This document shows positions 10,358-19,960 of a stretch of 64,000 nt of DNA, in pieces (positions within the stretch are counted from its first letter, which is position 1; every line of letters starts with the position of its first letter). A model generated the notes under the pieces. The model did not search any database. It saw nothing but the letters and a program-made list of their open reading frames with translations, and had not been told where the DNA came from. The stretch comes from Pandoraea norimbergensis (GTDB taxonomy: Bacteria > Pseudomonadota > Gammaproteobacteria > Burkholderiales > Burkholderiaceae): positions 5,580,001 to 5,644,000 of the forward strand of contig NZ_CP013480.3 of NCBI RefSeq assembly GCF_001465545.3, read 5' to 3'. Position numbers and translations under genes: made by a program.

Positions 10358-10391
10358 AATGAGAATTCGTCTCATTATCAACTGATAAGAA
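10358..10391. promoter_or_regulatory. Candidate tandem Fur boxes
   Basis: AATGAG-N7-CTCATT is a perfect inverted repeat at 10358-10376 and resembles a Fur box. A second, less perfect element (TTATCAACTGATAAGAAT) overlaps its right end. Both lie 60-90 bases before a siderophore receptor gene, the expected place for iron repression. Confidence 0.65.
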
Positions 10392-10449
10392 TCGTGCGTT
10401 GCCCGGCCCGTCAGGCGTCCGACGGTGACGCCATAGCCGGAACACACGT

Positions 10450-12726
10450 ATGTCTACCGCTTTCCAGACGCGCCAGCGTCTGCTCGTGACCGCCTGCGCC
10501 CTGCTCGTTGCCGGTGGCGCCCTCGCCCTCCCCGCTGCCGCACAGACCACCCAGCCCGCTCCGTCCGGTAATACGGACCCGGCCGGTGCCAGCGCCGCCC
10601 CTGCCAGCGCCAACGCCAGCGCCAACGCCGTCACCCTGCCGACCACGCAAGTGAACGACAGCGCAGTGCCGTCGGCCATGCAGACCAAGACGTTGCCCTC
10701 GTACAAGTTCGTCGACCCGTTGCGCGATACGCCGCGCTCGGTCACGGTCATTCCCGAAGAGCTGATCAAGCAGACAAACGCCACCACGTTCGCCGACGCA
10801 CTCAAGACGGTGCCCGGCATCACGTTCCTCGGTGGCGACGCCGCCGCGAACCCGTCGGCCGACCGCCCGGTCATTCGCGGCTTTGAATCGCGCAACTCGA
10901 TCTTCGTCGACGGCATGCGCGACTCCGGTGTGCAGAACCGCGAGACGTTCGCCATCGAGAACATCAGCGTCATCAAGGGCCCGGATTCGGTCTACGCCGG
11001 ACGCGGCGCCGTGGGCGGCAGCATCGACATCACGACGAAAACGCCGCGACTGGAAGACTTCACCAACGCCAGCCTCGGCTTCGGCACCGACAGCTACAAG
11101 CGCCTGACGCTGGACGTTAACCGCCAGCTCAACGATCAGACCGCCGTGCGCCTGAATGCCATGGGCTTCGACGCCGATCAGGCCGGCCGCACGAACGTCT
11201 ACAGCAAGCGCTGGGGTATTGCGCCGTCGGTGGCCTTCGGCCTGAACAGCCCGACCACCGTCACGTTCAGCTACTACCACCTGAATTCGTACGACATGCC
11301 GGACTTCAGCGCGCCGTTCCGCTCGGCAGGCGGCACGCCCGACGGCGGCTTCCAGCGCAACCAGTTCTACGGCCTGAACAACCGCGATTACCGTCGCGGC
11401 CAGACCGACACCGGCGAAATCAAGATCGAGCACCGCCTCAACGACACGTGGAAAGTGAAGAACACCACGATGGTCGGCCGCTCGACGCTCGACTACGTGG
11501 CGACGAACCCGCAGTTCCAGTCGGGCAACCCGAACATCATTTCGCTGCAAGCCAAGAGCGGCAAGTACGCCACCAACAGCATCGCCAACCAGACCGAACT
11601 CACCGGCAAGGCCACGTTGTTCGGCTTCGAGCACACGCTTACGGGCGGTGTCGAATTCAGCAACGAACAAAGCCGCTACGAGGGGTATCTCGTCGCAGAC
11701 AGCGCCGGCAACAACATCCGCTCGGGCGGCCCCTGCTCGGTGGCCTACAACTGCACGACCATCGGCGGCTGGAATCCGGACAACCCGTGGACGGGCAGCC
11801 TCGTCCTCAACGGCGACAAGGCCTTCCCGGGTGCCGCAACGAACACGCGCACCGATGTGGCCTCGGCCTACCTGTTCGACAGCGTGAAGCTCTCCGAGCG
11901 CTGGCTGCTCAACGGCGGCATGCGCGTCGATCGCTTCGACGTTCACGCCGTGCAAGCCGGTGCGCCGGACCTGAAGAACATCTCAACCCTGTTCAGCTTC
12001 CAGTTGGGCGTGGTGTACAAGGTGCTGCCGACACTGAGCCTGTACGCGTCGTACGGCACGTCGGCGAACCCGCCGGGCGCAAACAGCGGTCTGGGCGGCG
12101 GTACGGACCAGATTACGACGGGCAACTCGAACCTCTCGCCCGAGCGTAGCCGCAACATCGAAATCGGTGCGAAATGGGATGTGCTTGAGCAACGCCTGTC
12201 GCTCACCGCAGCGCTGTTCCAGACCGACAAGACCAATGCTCGCGTGAGCGATGGTCTGGGCGGCACGATCAACGCCGGCAGCCAGCGCGTGCGCGGTGCC
12301 GAACTTGGCTGGGCCGGTAACCTGACGCAGCACTGGCGTGTGTTCGGCGGCTACTCGTATCTGGATGCGATCACGACCGATGCAGGTCCGAGCGCACCGG
12401 GTGCGTCGGGTCTGCCGATGGTGATGGTGCCCAAGCACAACGTCACGCTGTGGACCGACTACGAAGTGCTGCCCAAGATCACGCTCGGCGCCGGTATGAC
12501 GCTATCGAGCCTCACCTACGCGTCGGTGTCGGCCACCACGCGCAAGTGGACGCCGGGCTACGCGCGCTTCGACGCCATGGCGACATATCGCGTCTCGCGC
12601 AGCGTCGATCTGCAACTGAACGTGCAGAACATCTTCGACAAGAAGTACTACGCCAGCGCCTACCCGATCTACGCCACGTGGGCCCCGGGTCGCAGCGCCA
12701 TGCTGACGCTGAACTTCCATCAGTGA
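10450..12726 (+). CDS. TonB-dependent siderophore receptor
   Basis: This 758-aa outer-membrane beta-barrel takes up ferric siderophores with TonB energy. A signal peptide of about 33 residues ends near ALPAAAQT. The plug domain shows SVTVIPEELIKQT, PVIRGFESRNSIFVDGMRD and ISVIKGPDSVYAGRGAVGG, wording typical of the catecholate-type receptors (Fiu-like). The barrel runs to a C-terminal aromatic-rich strand ending MLTLNFHQ. It is preceded by Fur-box-like palindromes. No siderophore synthesis genes or PiuC-type hydroxylase are adjacent. The exact siderophore is unknown. Confidence 0.93.
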   Translation: MSTAFQTRQRLLVTACALLVAGGALALPAAAQTTQPAPSGNTDPAGASAAPASANASANAVTLPTTQVNDSAVPSAMQTKTLPSYKFVDPLRDTPRSVTVIPEELIKQTNATTFADALKTVPGITFLGGDAAANPSADRPVIRGFESRNSIFVDGMRDSGVQNRETFAIENISVIKGPDSVYAGRGAVGGSIDITTKTPRLEDFTNASLGFGTDSYKRLTLDVNRQLNDQTAVRLNAMGFDADQAGRTNVYSKRWGIAPSVAFGLNSPTTVTFSYYHLNSYDMPDFSAPFRSAGGTPDGGFQRNQFYGLNNRDYRRGQTDTGEIKIEHRLNDTWKVKNTTMVGRSTLDYVATNPQFQSGNPNIISLQAKSGKYATNSIANQTELTGKATLFGFEHTLTGGVEFSNEQSRYEGYLVADSAGNNIRSGGPCSVAYNCTTIGGWNPDNPWTGSLVLNGDKAFPGAATNTRTDVASAYLFDSVKLSERWLLNGGMRVDRFDVHAVQAGAPDLKNISTLFSFQLGVVYKVLPTLSLYASYGTSANPPGANSGLGGGTDQITTGNSNLSPERSRNIEIGAKWDVLEQRLSLTAALFQTDKTNARVSDGLGGTINAGSQRVRGAELGWAGNLTQHWRVFGGYSYLDAITTDAGPSAPGASGLPMVMVPKHNVTLWTDYEVLPKITLGAGMTLSSLTYASVSATTRKWTPGYARFDAMATYRVSRSVDLQLNVQNIFDKKYYASAYPIYATWAPGRSAMLTLNFHQ

Positions 12727-12811
12727 TGCATGACGTGCCGCAGTGCCGTAGTGCCGTTGCTGCAACGTGACGCGGTGACGTAGTGCGCTGAAGTCATACG
12801 GCAACGTAAAA

Positions 12812-12846
12812 AAGGGGGATTCGGTCGCAATGGCCGAATCCCCCTT
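12812..12846. terminator. Bidirectional intrinsic terminator
   Basis: A perfect 13-bp stem (12812-12824 with 12834-12846) around a 9-base loop is flanked by A-rich sequence on the left and ends in T residues. It serves the converging receptor gene and the pirin gene. Confidence 0.8.
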
Positions 12847-12882
12847 CTGCATTCATTGGGCACTGACTTCCGTCACGCCATA

Positions 12883-13857
12883 TCAAAGCGTGCCCATCGA
12901 GCCTTGCTGGTAAAGCCGCATGAGGTTGATGAGATCGCCCTCGTCGCGCGCCGCGAAGTTGCCGCGAAAGACCACCGGCTCATCGAGTGGCGTACCGCCG
13001 ACGAGCAGCAGGCGTGCGCCAGCGCGCCCCGCCATCTGCCATTCGCCCGGTGGTAGCGACAACGCCTCTACGTCGCCGCCATCGGCACGCAACGCATGAC
13101 CCGCCAGCGCCGCCTCGCCCTGCGCGATCAGCGCAATCCAACGGCGGCCGTCGCACGGAACGGTGAACGTACGCACATCGTCGTCGCGCCAGTCGAGTCG
13201 TAACAACGTCGTGGGTTTCTCTTCACTTGAAGGGGCACCACCGCTTTGAGGCGTCTCGTCACGGCTAATGCGATCAGCGCGATCGACTTGCCGATCACCC
13301 CACTCGCCACACACGAGTGTCAGATCGAGCCCGCCCGCTTGCCACTGCGGCATCGCTGTCGCGCGAACCACCGTCTGATCGGGGGCGCCATGCGCATGGC
13401 GTCCGGCACGATTGACGACCAGACGCACGCCGCGCACGGTCTTGCAAAGGTCGTCCGGGACGTCGTCGTGCACGGTGCCGCAATTCGCTTCCAGCCAGAG
13501 CAAATCGCCCGGTTGCAGCGTGTCGTCACCGCCTTGCGCGTTTCGACAGCGCATCGACGTCGTGGATTCGGGAAACAGATAGGTCGCCACGGCACACCCC
13601 GCATGCGGATGCGGTGGAATGCACGCGCCGTGACGGCGGAATACATCGACCGAGAGAAACGGATCGGTCTCGTCAGTCTGATCGAAAACACCCGCCCCCG
13701 CGGCCGCGGCACAGCGACCGGGCCGGGAGACAGGAAGCACGCGCGGAATGACCGGCGCGTCGGCATGGGCGGCCGGGCGCTTCTTGACACGGGTCCGTAG
13801 CGATACGAGAGATACGGGACCCGATGCGAGACCCGGGACGGAATTCGGGTTGGTCAT
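12883..13857 (-). CDS. Pirin-family cupin protein
   Basis: The 324-aa protein has the pirin N-terminal cupin pattern: DPFLSVDVFRRHG, PPHPHAGCAVATYLF and a GDLLWLEANCGTVHDD strand, where the paired His residues bind metal in pirins. Pirins are redox-sensing or quercetinase-like proteins. The C-terminal half is poorly conserved. ATG 13857 has AGGAA in front and is preferred over a TTG at 13890. It is monocistronic and its substrate is unknown. Confidence 0.78.
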   Translation of the reverse strand: MTNPNSVPGLASGPVSLVSLRTRVKKRPAAHADAPVIPRVLPVSRPGRCAAAAGAGVFDQTDETDPFLSVDVFRRHGACIPPHPHAGCAVATYLFPESTTSMRCRNAQGGDDTLQPGDLLWLEANCGTVHDDVPDDLCKTVRGVRLVVNRAGRHAHGAPDQTVVRATAMPQWQAGGLDLTLVCGEWGDRQVDRADRISRDETPQSGGAPSSEEKPTTLLRLDWRDDDVRTFTVPCDGRRWIALIAQGEAALAGHALRADGGDVEALSLPPGEWQMAGRAGARLLLVGGTPLDEPVVFRGNFAARDEGDLINLMRLYQQGSMGTL

Positions 13858-13981
13858 TGGGGGTTCCTGCGCGTGCGGGACAACTAGCAATAAGAAACGC
13901 GACGCGCCCGCTCGCCGGGAGGGTCCGGCGAGTCGGGCTACGTTCGCAGCCCGACCGGGCGCGCCGCTTCAGTACGCTGAA

Positions 13982-14581
13982 TTACAGCGCTGCGATGGCG
14001 TCGCGGGCGTTCTTGAAGCCGGCAGCGGCCGATTCCGGGCCACGTGCCAGACCTTCGGCGAAGATGAACGTCACGTCCGTCATACCGAGGAAGCCCAGAA
14101 TGGCCTTCAGGTACGGGGTCTGGCTGTCGGCAGGCGTGTCCTTGTAGTTGCCGCCGCGAGCAAACGCCACGAGCACCTTCTTGCCTTGGATCAGGCCTTC
14201 CACGGTGCCGTCTTCACGGTAACGGAACGTCACGCGGGCACGGGCGATCCAGTCGAAGTAGGCCTTCAACTGCGACGGCACTTGGAAGTTGTACAGCGGC
14301 ACGCCGAACACGACATAGTCGGCGGCCTGAATTTCTGCGATCAGTGCATCGCTGCGCGCGATGATGGCGTTCTGCTCCGGCGAGCGTTGGTCTTCCGGCG
14401 TGAAGAACGCGCCGATCACGGCTTCGTCCAGATGGGGCACGCCGTCGGCCAGCAGATCGCGCACGACCACCTTGGCACCGGGGTTCTTCGCGACCAGTTG
14501 CGTCACCGTTTCGTTGGCGAGCGTGGTCGAGTTGGCACCCTGCGAGCGGGCGGCAGAATTGATTTGCAGAATCGTGGTCAT
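13982..14581 (-). CDS. azoR: FMN-dependent NADH:quinone oxidoreductase / azoreductase
   Basis: This 199-aa flavodoxin-fold enzyme reduces quinones and azo compounds with NADH and FMN. It shows the N-terminal [14 protein letters not shown] phosphate-binding segment, the [22 protein letters not shown]-site motif and the VAFARGG loop. Length is exactly that of the AzoR family. It is transcribed divergently from a LysR regulator with a shared, strongly palindromic intergenic site, so induction by quinone or electrophile stress through that regulator is likely. Confidence 0.94.
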   Translation of the reverse strand: MTTILQINSAARSQGANSTTLANETVTQLVAKNPGAKVVVRDLLADGVPHLDEAVIGAFFTPEDQRSPEQNAIIARSDALIAEIQAADYVVFGVPLYNFQVPSQLKAYFDWIARARVTFRYREDGTVEGLIQGKKVLVAFARGGNYKDTPADSQTPYLKAILGFLGMTDVTFIFAEGLARGPESAAAGFKNARDAIAAL

Positions 14582-14719
14582 TGCTGTGGCTCCTGAGCCT
14601 GGGTTCGGAAAATCCGTCCACGCAGGCCCCCTTCACCGGGGATGCCGTCAATTGCGTGTCGGCTTAGGGTGAATTCTAGTTACCCACAAAAATGAAACAA
14701 GCCGCTAAAATCGAATTGT

Positions 14720-14739
14720 TTGTTCCTATTTTGGAACAA
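14720..14739. promoter_or_regulatory. Palindromic operator between azoR and its LysR regulator
   Basis: TTGTTCC-N6-GGAACAA is a perfect 7-bp inverted repeat, centred about 108 bases before the regulator start. Such dyads containing T-N11-A are typical LysR-type binding sites. Confidence 0.65.
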
Positions 14740-14837
14740 TGAATTCGTCCCTTCCGGGTAGCGGTTTCACGGGCGGCTCATGGGCGATTCAACGGTTTTG
14801 GCCAGACGCCACAAGGCGTCACAAGGAGCGCAGTGCG

Positions 14838-15788
14838 ATGATTGACGATCTGAACGACATGCTGATCTTCGCCGAAGTGGTGCGCTCCGGCAGCATCACC
14901 CGAGCGGGTGAGCGGCTCGATTTGCCGAAGGCGACGGTCAGCCGGCGTCTGTCCCGGCTGGAGACGCGACTCGGCACCCGGCTGCTGCACAAGACCACCC
15001 GGCGCCTTGAACTCACGGAAGTGGGTGAGGCGTATTACGAGCGCTGTCTGCCGATTCTCGAAGAGGTGGAAGAGACACGCGACTTCGCTTCGCAGCTCTC
15101 GAACAAGCCGCGTGGCCGTTTGCGAATCACGGCACCCGCCGACTTTGCGACGCAATGGCTGGCGCTTCCGCTCGCCACGTTCTGTGCGGCGTATCCCGAA
15201 ATCACCGTCGATGTCGATCTCAGCTCGCGGCAGGTCGACCTGATCGCCGAGCGCGTCGACGTGGCCATTCGCGCGGGGCAGCTCTCGGACTCCACGCTGG
15301 TGGCGCGTCCGTTGCTGATGCTCACGCGCAGCCTCTACGCCAGTCCGCTCTATCTCAGCGCTACGGGCCTGCCCGGTGAGCCGGAAGAACTTGCCGGCCA
15401 CCGGTACGTGATCCTGCAAGGCGCCCGACGGCTCTTCAATACCGACACGCTGCACAAAGGGCGGCAACGCGTCGACATCACGATGCACGGCGCGATTCAG
15501 GTCAACAGCATGGGGATGGTCAAGGAGATGGCGCTGGCGGGTAGCGGCATTGCCGCGCTGACCGACATTCTGGCCGAAGATGCATTGCGCACTGGCCGTC
15601 TGGTCAAAGTGCTGCCCGAGTGGTCGCTACCGGCCAGCCCGGTGCATCTGGTCACGCCCTCGCGCCGCTTTTTGCCGAGAAAGACGCAGGTCTTCATCGA
15701 ACATATGCTGGCGGTCGCGCGGACGTGCCCCGAAGAAAACCGCGACCCGACGGTGCCGGGTCCGGCACCTGTCGAGGCCAAGCGGTAA
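14838..15788 (+). CDS. LysR-family transcriptional regulator
   Basis: At 316 aa it has normal LysR length. The N-terminal winged helix-turn-helix is plain (LIFAEVVRSGSITRAGERL, then PKATVSRRLSRLE), followed by a periplasmic-binding-like effector domain from about residue 90. I start it at ATG 14838 behind AAGGAG; the frame is open to 14739. It is divergent from azoR, and a quinone-responsive role would match known LysR-AzoR pairs, but the effector is not known. It belongs to the LTTR branch common in Burkholderia with the GRLRITAPADF motif. Confidence 0.92.
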   Translation: MIDDLNDMLIFAEVVRSGSITRAGERLDLPKATVSRRLSRLETRLGTRLLHKTTRRLELTEVGEAYYERCLPILEEVEETRDFASQLSNKPRGRLRITAPADFATQWLALPLATFCAAYPEITVDVDLSSRQVDLIAERVDVAIRAGQLSDSTLVARPLLMLTRSLYASPLYLSATGLPGEPEELAGHRYVILQGARRLFNTDTLHKGRQRVDITMHGAIQVNSMGMVKEMALAGSGIAALTDILAEDALRTGRLVKVLPEWSLPASPVHLVTPSRRFLPRKTQVFIEHMLAVARTCPEENRDPTVPGPAPVEAKR

Positions 15789-15854
15789 TCAGGCGCAAAT
15801 CAAAGACGATTCAAAGGCGATTCAAACACCCATCAAAGACTGATCGAACGCCGG

Positions 15855-17660
15855 TCAGGCACTCAGCCACTTCTCGCGGCGTTGCGCGGCGGCCCGATCG
15901 CGCGTCGCGGTGATGCGGTATTGCGTCACTTCCGGGGCATCGAGCGTGAGCGCGGTTTCGCGCAATTCGTCGCGGCGGAACGCGTGCACGCGCACCTGAT
16001 CGCCTGCGCGATAGCGTTCGAGCAACTTGTCGAGATTACCCGTCGTCACGCGCAGACCGTCGATGGCGACGAGCGTATCGCCTGCCGACAGACCCGCCGC
16101 TTGCGCAGCGCCACCGTCGAGCACTTGCGCGAGCGCGAGGTCGTCACCGCGCTTCGCTGTCTTCGCTCCGAGTGACGGACGGCCATGTTCCGGCGTCACT
16201 GGCGCCAGCGTCAGGCCGACACGCTCCAGCAACGATGCGAGCGGCAAGTCGCGCGTGCCGTTGATGGCCGTCGCAAAGAACTCCGACAGGTCGATACCCG
16301 AGACTTCTTCAAACAACGGCTGAACCGCATCTTCATCGATGCCGACCGGTGCCCCGCGATAGAAATCGCGCCCGTAACGCTGCCACAGCGCGCGCATGAT
16401 GTCGTCAAGCGACTTCTGGCCACGCGTCTGCGTGCGAATGGTCAGATCAAGTGCCAGCGCGATCAGCGAACCCTTCGTGTAGTAGCTCACGATGGCGTTC
16501 GGCGCGTTCTCGTCCTGACGGTAGTACTTGGTCCACGCGTCGAACGAACTCTCGGCAACGGTCTGCTTGAGGCGGCCGCTGCCGCGCAGCACGTTGGCCA
16601 CCGTCTCCGCGACCAGATCGTAATAAGCGGGCGCGTCGATCACGCCGCTACGCACGAGCATCAGATCGTCGTAATACGACGTAAAGCCTTCGAACAACCA
16701 CAGCAGGCGTGTGTAGTTTTCCTGATCGAGTGTGTAAGGCGCGAAAGCCGCAGGCTTGATGCGTTTGACGTTCCACGTGTGGAAGTACTCGTGGCTCACC
16801 AGACCGAGGAAGCCGCGATACGCGTCGCTCATCTTCGCCTGCCCCTGCACCGGCAGGTCATTACGACCGGCCAGCAGCGCCGTGGACGCGCGATGCTCCA
16901 GCCCGCCGTAACCGTCCCCCACCGTCATCAGCAGGAAGACATAACGCGACATGGGCACACGCGAACGCGCGCTGGCACCCGGTTCGAACAACCGGATCTG
17001 CGATTCGCAGATCTTCTTCATGTCGCGCAGCAAACGGTCGAGATCGAGCTTCGGCACGGGGCCGGTGATGGCCACCTCATGCGTCACACCGCACGCCTTG
17101 AAGGTGCCGTGCACGAAGGTGCCCAGTTCCACCGGCGAATCGATCAGTTCGTCGTAATCGGCGGCGATATAGCGGCCGAAGTCGAGCGCCGCCGTCCCCT
17201 GCGCAGGTTCCAGCGCCGTCGCCACACGCCATGCCTTGTAGGCAGCACCGCGCGGGCGCAGGATGTCGACCTCGCACGGCGAGTTCTCCTGCCCGTGCAC
17301 GCGCAGAAACACGCTGGTGCCGTTGAAGAAGCCATGCGTGTCGTCCAGATGCGCGGCGCGCACCGAAAGATCCCATGCATAGACCTCGTACGTCACGATC
17401 AGCGTGCCCTTGCAGGGCGCCGCCTGCCACGTGTGCTTGTCGAGCTTGTCGAGCGCCACCTTGCGGCCACGGCACGTCGCGCCGATGGTCACGATGTTGC
17501 GCGCGAACTCGCGCACCATGTAGCTGCCCGGAATCCACGCCGGCAACGTGAAACGCTGGCCTTCAGGCGCAGGGCTGGAGACCGTGACGCTCACTTCGAA
17601 CAAGTGAGCGGCGGGCGACTTCGGGACGATGGCGTACCGAATGGAAGGCGTAGCTTTCAT
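15855..17660 (-). CDS. M61-family metallopeptidase with PDZ domain
   Basis: The 601-aa protein matches glycyl-aminopeptidase-like M61 peptidases. The zinc motif HEYFHTWNVKRI is near residue 289, preceded by a GYGGLEHR block that is also conserved in the family. The N-terminal third is the M61 beta domain. A PDZ domain covers roughly residues 495-580 (AQAAGLSAGDTLVAIDGLRV). There is no clear signal peptide, so it may be cytosolic. It lies 41 bases downstream of dsbC on the same strand and may be cotranscribed. Confidence 0.92.
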   Translation of the reverse strand: MKATPSIRYAIVPKSPAAHLFEVSVTVSSPAPEGQRFTLPAWIPGSYMVREFARNIVTIGATCRGRKVALDKLDKHTWQAAPCKGTLIVTYEVYAWDLSVRAAHLDDTHGFFNGTSVFLRVHGQENSPCEVDILRPRGAAYKAWRVATALEPAQGTAALDFGRYIAADYDELIDSPVELGTFVHGTFKACGVTHEVAITGPVPKLDLDRLLRDMKKICESQIRLFEPGASARSRVPMSRYVFLLMTVGDGYGGLEHRASTALLAGRNDLPVQGQAKMSDAYRGFLGLVSHEYFHTWNVKRIKPAAFAPYTLDQENYTRLLWLFEGFTSYYDDLMLVRSGVIDAPAYYDLVAETVANVLRGSGRLKQTVAESSFDAWTKYYRQDENAPNAIVSYYTKGSLIALALDLTIRTQTRGQKSLDDIMRALWQRYGRDFYRGAPVGIDEDAVQPLFEEVSGIDLSEFFATAINGTRDLPLASLLERVGLTLAPVTPEHGRPSLGAKTAKRGDDLALAQVLDGGAAQAAGLSAGDTLVAIDGLRVTTGNLDKLLERYRAGDQVRVHAFRRDELRETALTLDAPEVTQYRITATRDRAAAQRREKWLSA

Positions 17661-17701
17661 GACGTGGGCGGCGCGGGCGGGCGCTTCTTATGTGAGAGGG
17701 C

Positions 17702-18454
17702 TTACTTGACGGTGGCGAGGGCTTTTTCGAGCTCGTCGGCAGGCACGGCGCCCGGCAGGCGGCGGCCGTCCGACAGAATGATCGTCGGCGTGCCCGTCAC
17801 GTTGTAGCTGTGTCCCAGCGCCACGTTCTGCTTGACCGGACCGTCGTCGCACTTGGCCGTGGGCGTGGCCGGTGCCTTCTTGTCGAGCATCCAGTCGTGC
17901 CATGCCTTGAGGCGATCGGTCGAGCACCAGATGGCCTTCGACTTGGCGTCCGAATCCGGGCCGAGCACCGGATACAGGAAGGTATAGACGGTGATGTTGT
18001 CGATGTTCGACTTCAGGGTCTCTTCAAAGCGCTTGCAGTACGGGCAATTCGGATCGGAGAAGACGGCGATCTTGCGGCTGCCGTTGCCCTTCACGAACTT
18101 GATGGCGCGATCGAGCGGGAGCTTCGAGAAGTCGACCTTGTTCAGCTCGGATTGACGCGCTTCCGTGAGGTTCTGACGCGTCTTGGTGTCGATCAGGTTG
18201 CCGCCGAGAATGACGTACTGTGCCTTTTCGTCGGCGTAGATGATCTCGCCGCCGACCGCCACTTCATAGAGCCCCGGCACCGGCGTGCGCGACACCGACT
18301 TCACGGGGGCATCCGAACCGAGCGTCTTTTGCACGGCGCTCTTCACGCGGTCGAGCGTCGCGTCCGGCTTGTTCTGCGCGACGGCCAGCGTGGTGACACC
18401 GGCGGCGCAAACCGCTGCGATAGCAAGCGCCGCGGCGCGATAACGTTGCAACAT
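17702..18454 (-). CDS. dsbC: Periplasmic thiol:disulfide isomerase DsbC/DsbG family
   Basis: The 250-aa precursor has a signal peptide of about 25 residues (LAIAAVCAAGVTTLAVAQ), the small dimerisation domain (residues about 30-90) and a thioredoxin domain with the active site CPYC in FSDPNCPYCKRFE. It isomerises wrong disulfides in periplasmic proteins and is kept reduced by DsbD. The cis-proline segment (TGTPTIILSDGRRLPG) is present. Start ATG 18454. Confidence 0.94.
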   Translation of the reverse strand: MLQRYRAAALAIAAVCAAGVTTLAVAQNKPDATLDRVKSAVQKTLGSDAPVKSVSRTPVPGLYEVAVGGEIIYADEKAQYVILGGNLIDTKTRQNLTEARQSELNKVDFSKLPLDRAIKFVKGNGSRKIAVFSDPNCPYCKRFEETLKSNIDNITVYTFLYPVLGPDSDAKSKAIWCSTDRLKAWHDWMLDKKAPATPTAKCDDGPVKQNVALGHSYNVTGTPTIILSDGRRLPGAVPADELEKALATVK

Positions 18455-18578
18455 CGAATTTCTCCAGAAGTAGTGTCGTGCTTGATGGTGCGTATGGGGA
18501 TGCGAGGGCGTGCGCAGATACTTGCACTGTCCCGCGCGTCGCTTCGCCGGTTGCGAATCGACGCCGTAGACGAATGCC

Positions 18579-19766
18579 TTAACCCAGCGCGCGGCCGATC
18601 AGGAATTTCTTCACGAAGGGCAGCATGTTCACGCCGTCGAGTCCGGCGTTGCGTGCGAACTTCGCGAGCGGGCTGCTGGTCGAGAACAGCTTGTGCAGCC
18701 CATCGGTCGTGAACGCCATGCTGCCGATATCTTCCTTGCGCGCACGCTCGTAGCGACGCAGCACGGTGGCGTCGCCACAGTCGCGGAACGATTCCCGCGC
18801 AGCCACGGCGTCGCCCAGTGCTGCGACATCGCGTAGCCCAAGGTTCATGCCCTGCCCCGCCAGCGGATGCACCACATGCGCCGCGTCGCCGATCAGCGCA
18901 ACGCGTTGAGCGATCAGACGCTTCGCTTGAGCGAGCACCAGCGGGAACCCCTGTGCGCGGGCTGAGACCGGCGTGAGCTGGCCAAGTTCACCTTTCGAGA
19001 ACGTGCCGATGCGCTCGGCAAGGTCTTTGGGATCGAGCGCAAGCAACTGGCTGGCGTGCCCTTCGGCGGCCGACCAGACGAGCGAGACGTGCTGATCCGG
19101 CAATGGCAGCAGCGCGATGATCTCGCCGTCGTGAAACCATTGAAACGCCGTATCGCGGTGCGATCGCTCCGCGCGGAAGTTGCACACCACACCTAGTTGT
19201 TCGTACGGACGCACCGTGCCATCGAGGCCCGCCGTGCCGCGTACCCATGAGTGCGCGCCGTCGGCCCCGACCACCAGCGATGCGCGCAGCACCTTGCCGT
19301 CGGACAGACGCACCGAGGCGGCATCCGCGTCGACTTCGAGCGCATCGGCGCGGGCGTCGACCCAATGGACTTGCGGAGAGAAGCGCAGCGCGGCGTCGAG
19401 GGCGCGTTCGAGATTCGACGATTCGGCGATCCATGCCAGTTGCGGCACGGCGGCCTGATAGGCCGAGAAGTGCAGGCTGCCGCGTTCGTCGCCGAACACT
19501 TCCATGTCGTAGACGGGATTCACGCGCGCGGGATCGACTGCCTGCCAGACACGCATGCGCTCGAAGAGGGCTTGCGAGCTGGACGAGAGCGAGTAGATGC
19601 GGGCGTCCCAGGGGTCACCGCCGGGCGCCGTGGCCGTGGCGGGCTGGGCGAGCAGTGCGACCGACAGGCGCGCTTGCGAAAGCAGCAAGGCGGCGGCCTT
19701 GCCGATCAGACCGCCACCGACGACGATGACGTCGTGCGTCTGGCTGGAAGTTTGGGATTGGGCCAT
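18579..19766 (-). CDS. UbiH/UbiF/VisC-type FAD-dependent hydroxylase
   Basis: This 395-aa flavoprotein monooxygenase belongs to the family that hydroxylates the ubiquinone ring. The FAD-binding GxGxxG is at the N-terminus (VIVVGGGLIGKAAALLLSQ) and the second FAD motif is VALIGDAAHVVHPLAGQG, followed by MNLGLRD. Which ring position it modifies (UbiF, UbiH or UbiI-like) cannot be told from sequence alone. It is upstream of dsbC on the same strand with a 124-base gap. Confidence 0.9.
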   Translation of the reverse strand: MAQSQTSSQTHDVIVVGGGLIGKAAALLLSQARLSVALLAQPATATAPGGDPWDARIYSLSSSSQALFERMRVWQAVDPARVNPVYDMEVFGDERGSLHFSAYQAAVPQLAWIAESSNLERALDAALRFSPQVHWVDARADALEVDADAASVRLSDGKVLRASLVVGADGAHSWVRGTAGLDGTVRPYEQLGVVCNFRAERSHRDTAFQWFHDGEIIALLPLPDQHVSLVWSAAEGHASQLLALDPKDLAERIGTFSKGELGQLTPVSARAQGFPLVLAQAKRLIAQRVALIGDAAHVVHPLAGQGMNLGLRDVAALGDAVAARESFRDCGDATVLRRYERARKEDIGSMAFTTDGLHKLFSTSSPLAKFARNAGLDGVNMLPFVKKFLIGRALG

Positions 19767-19960
19767 GCGGCGAATGCAGCGCCCGCGCCATGACTGCGCG
19801 AGCCGACTGGTTCAGAAAACGAGATGGCGTATTGTCGCACGCCTGCCGCCGGGGTGATGCCCGGCCGCGCGGTGCCCGGCTGCGACCGAGCGTCGCGCCG
19901 TCGACGCCCGGCGCTATACTTCCGCGCAGGTAACGGGCATCCATGCAGGGGAGATTCAAA

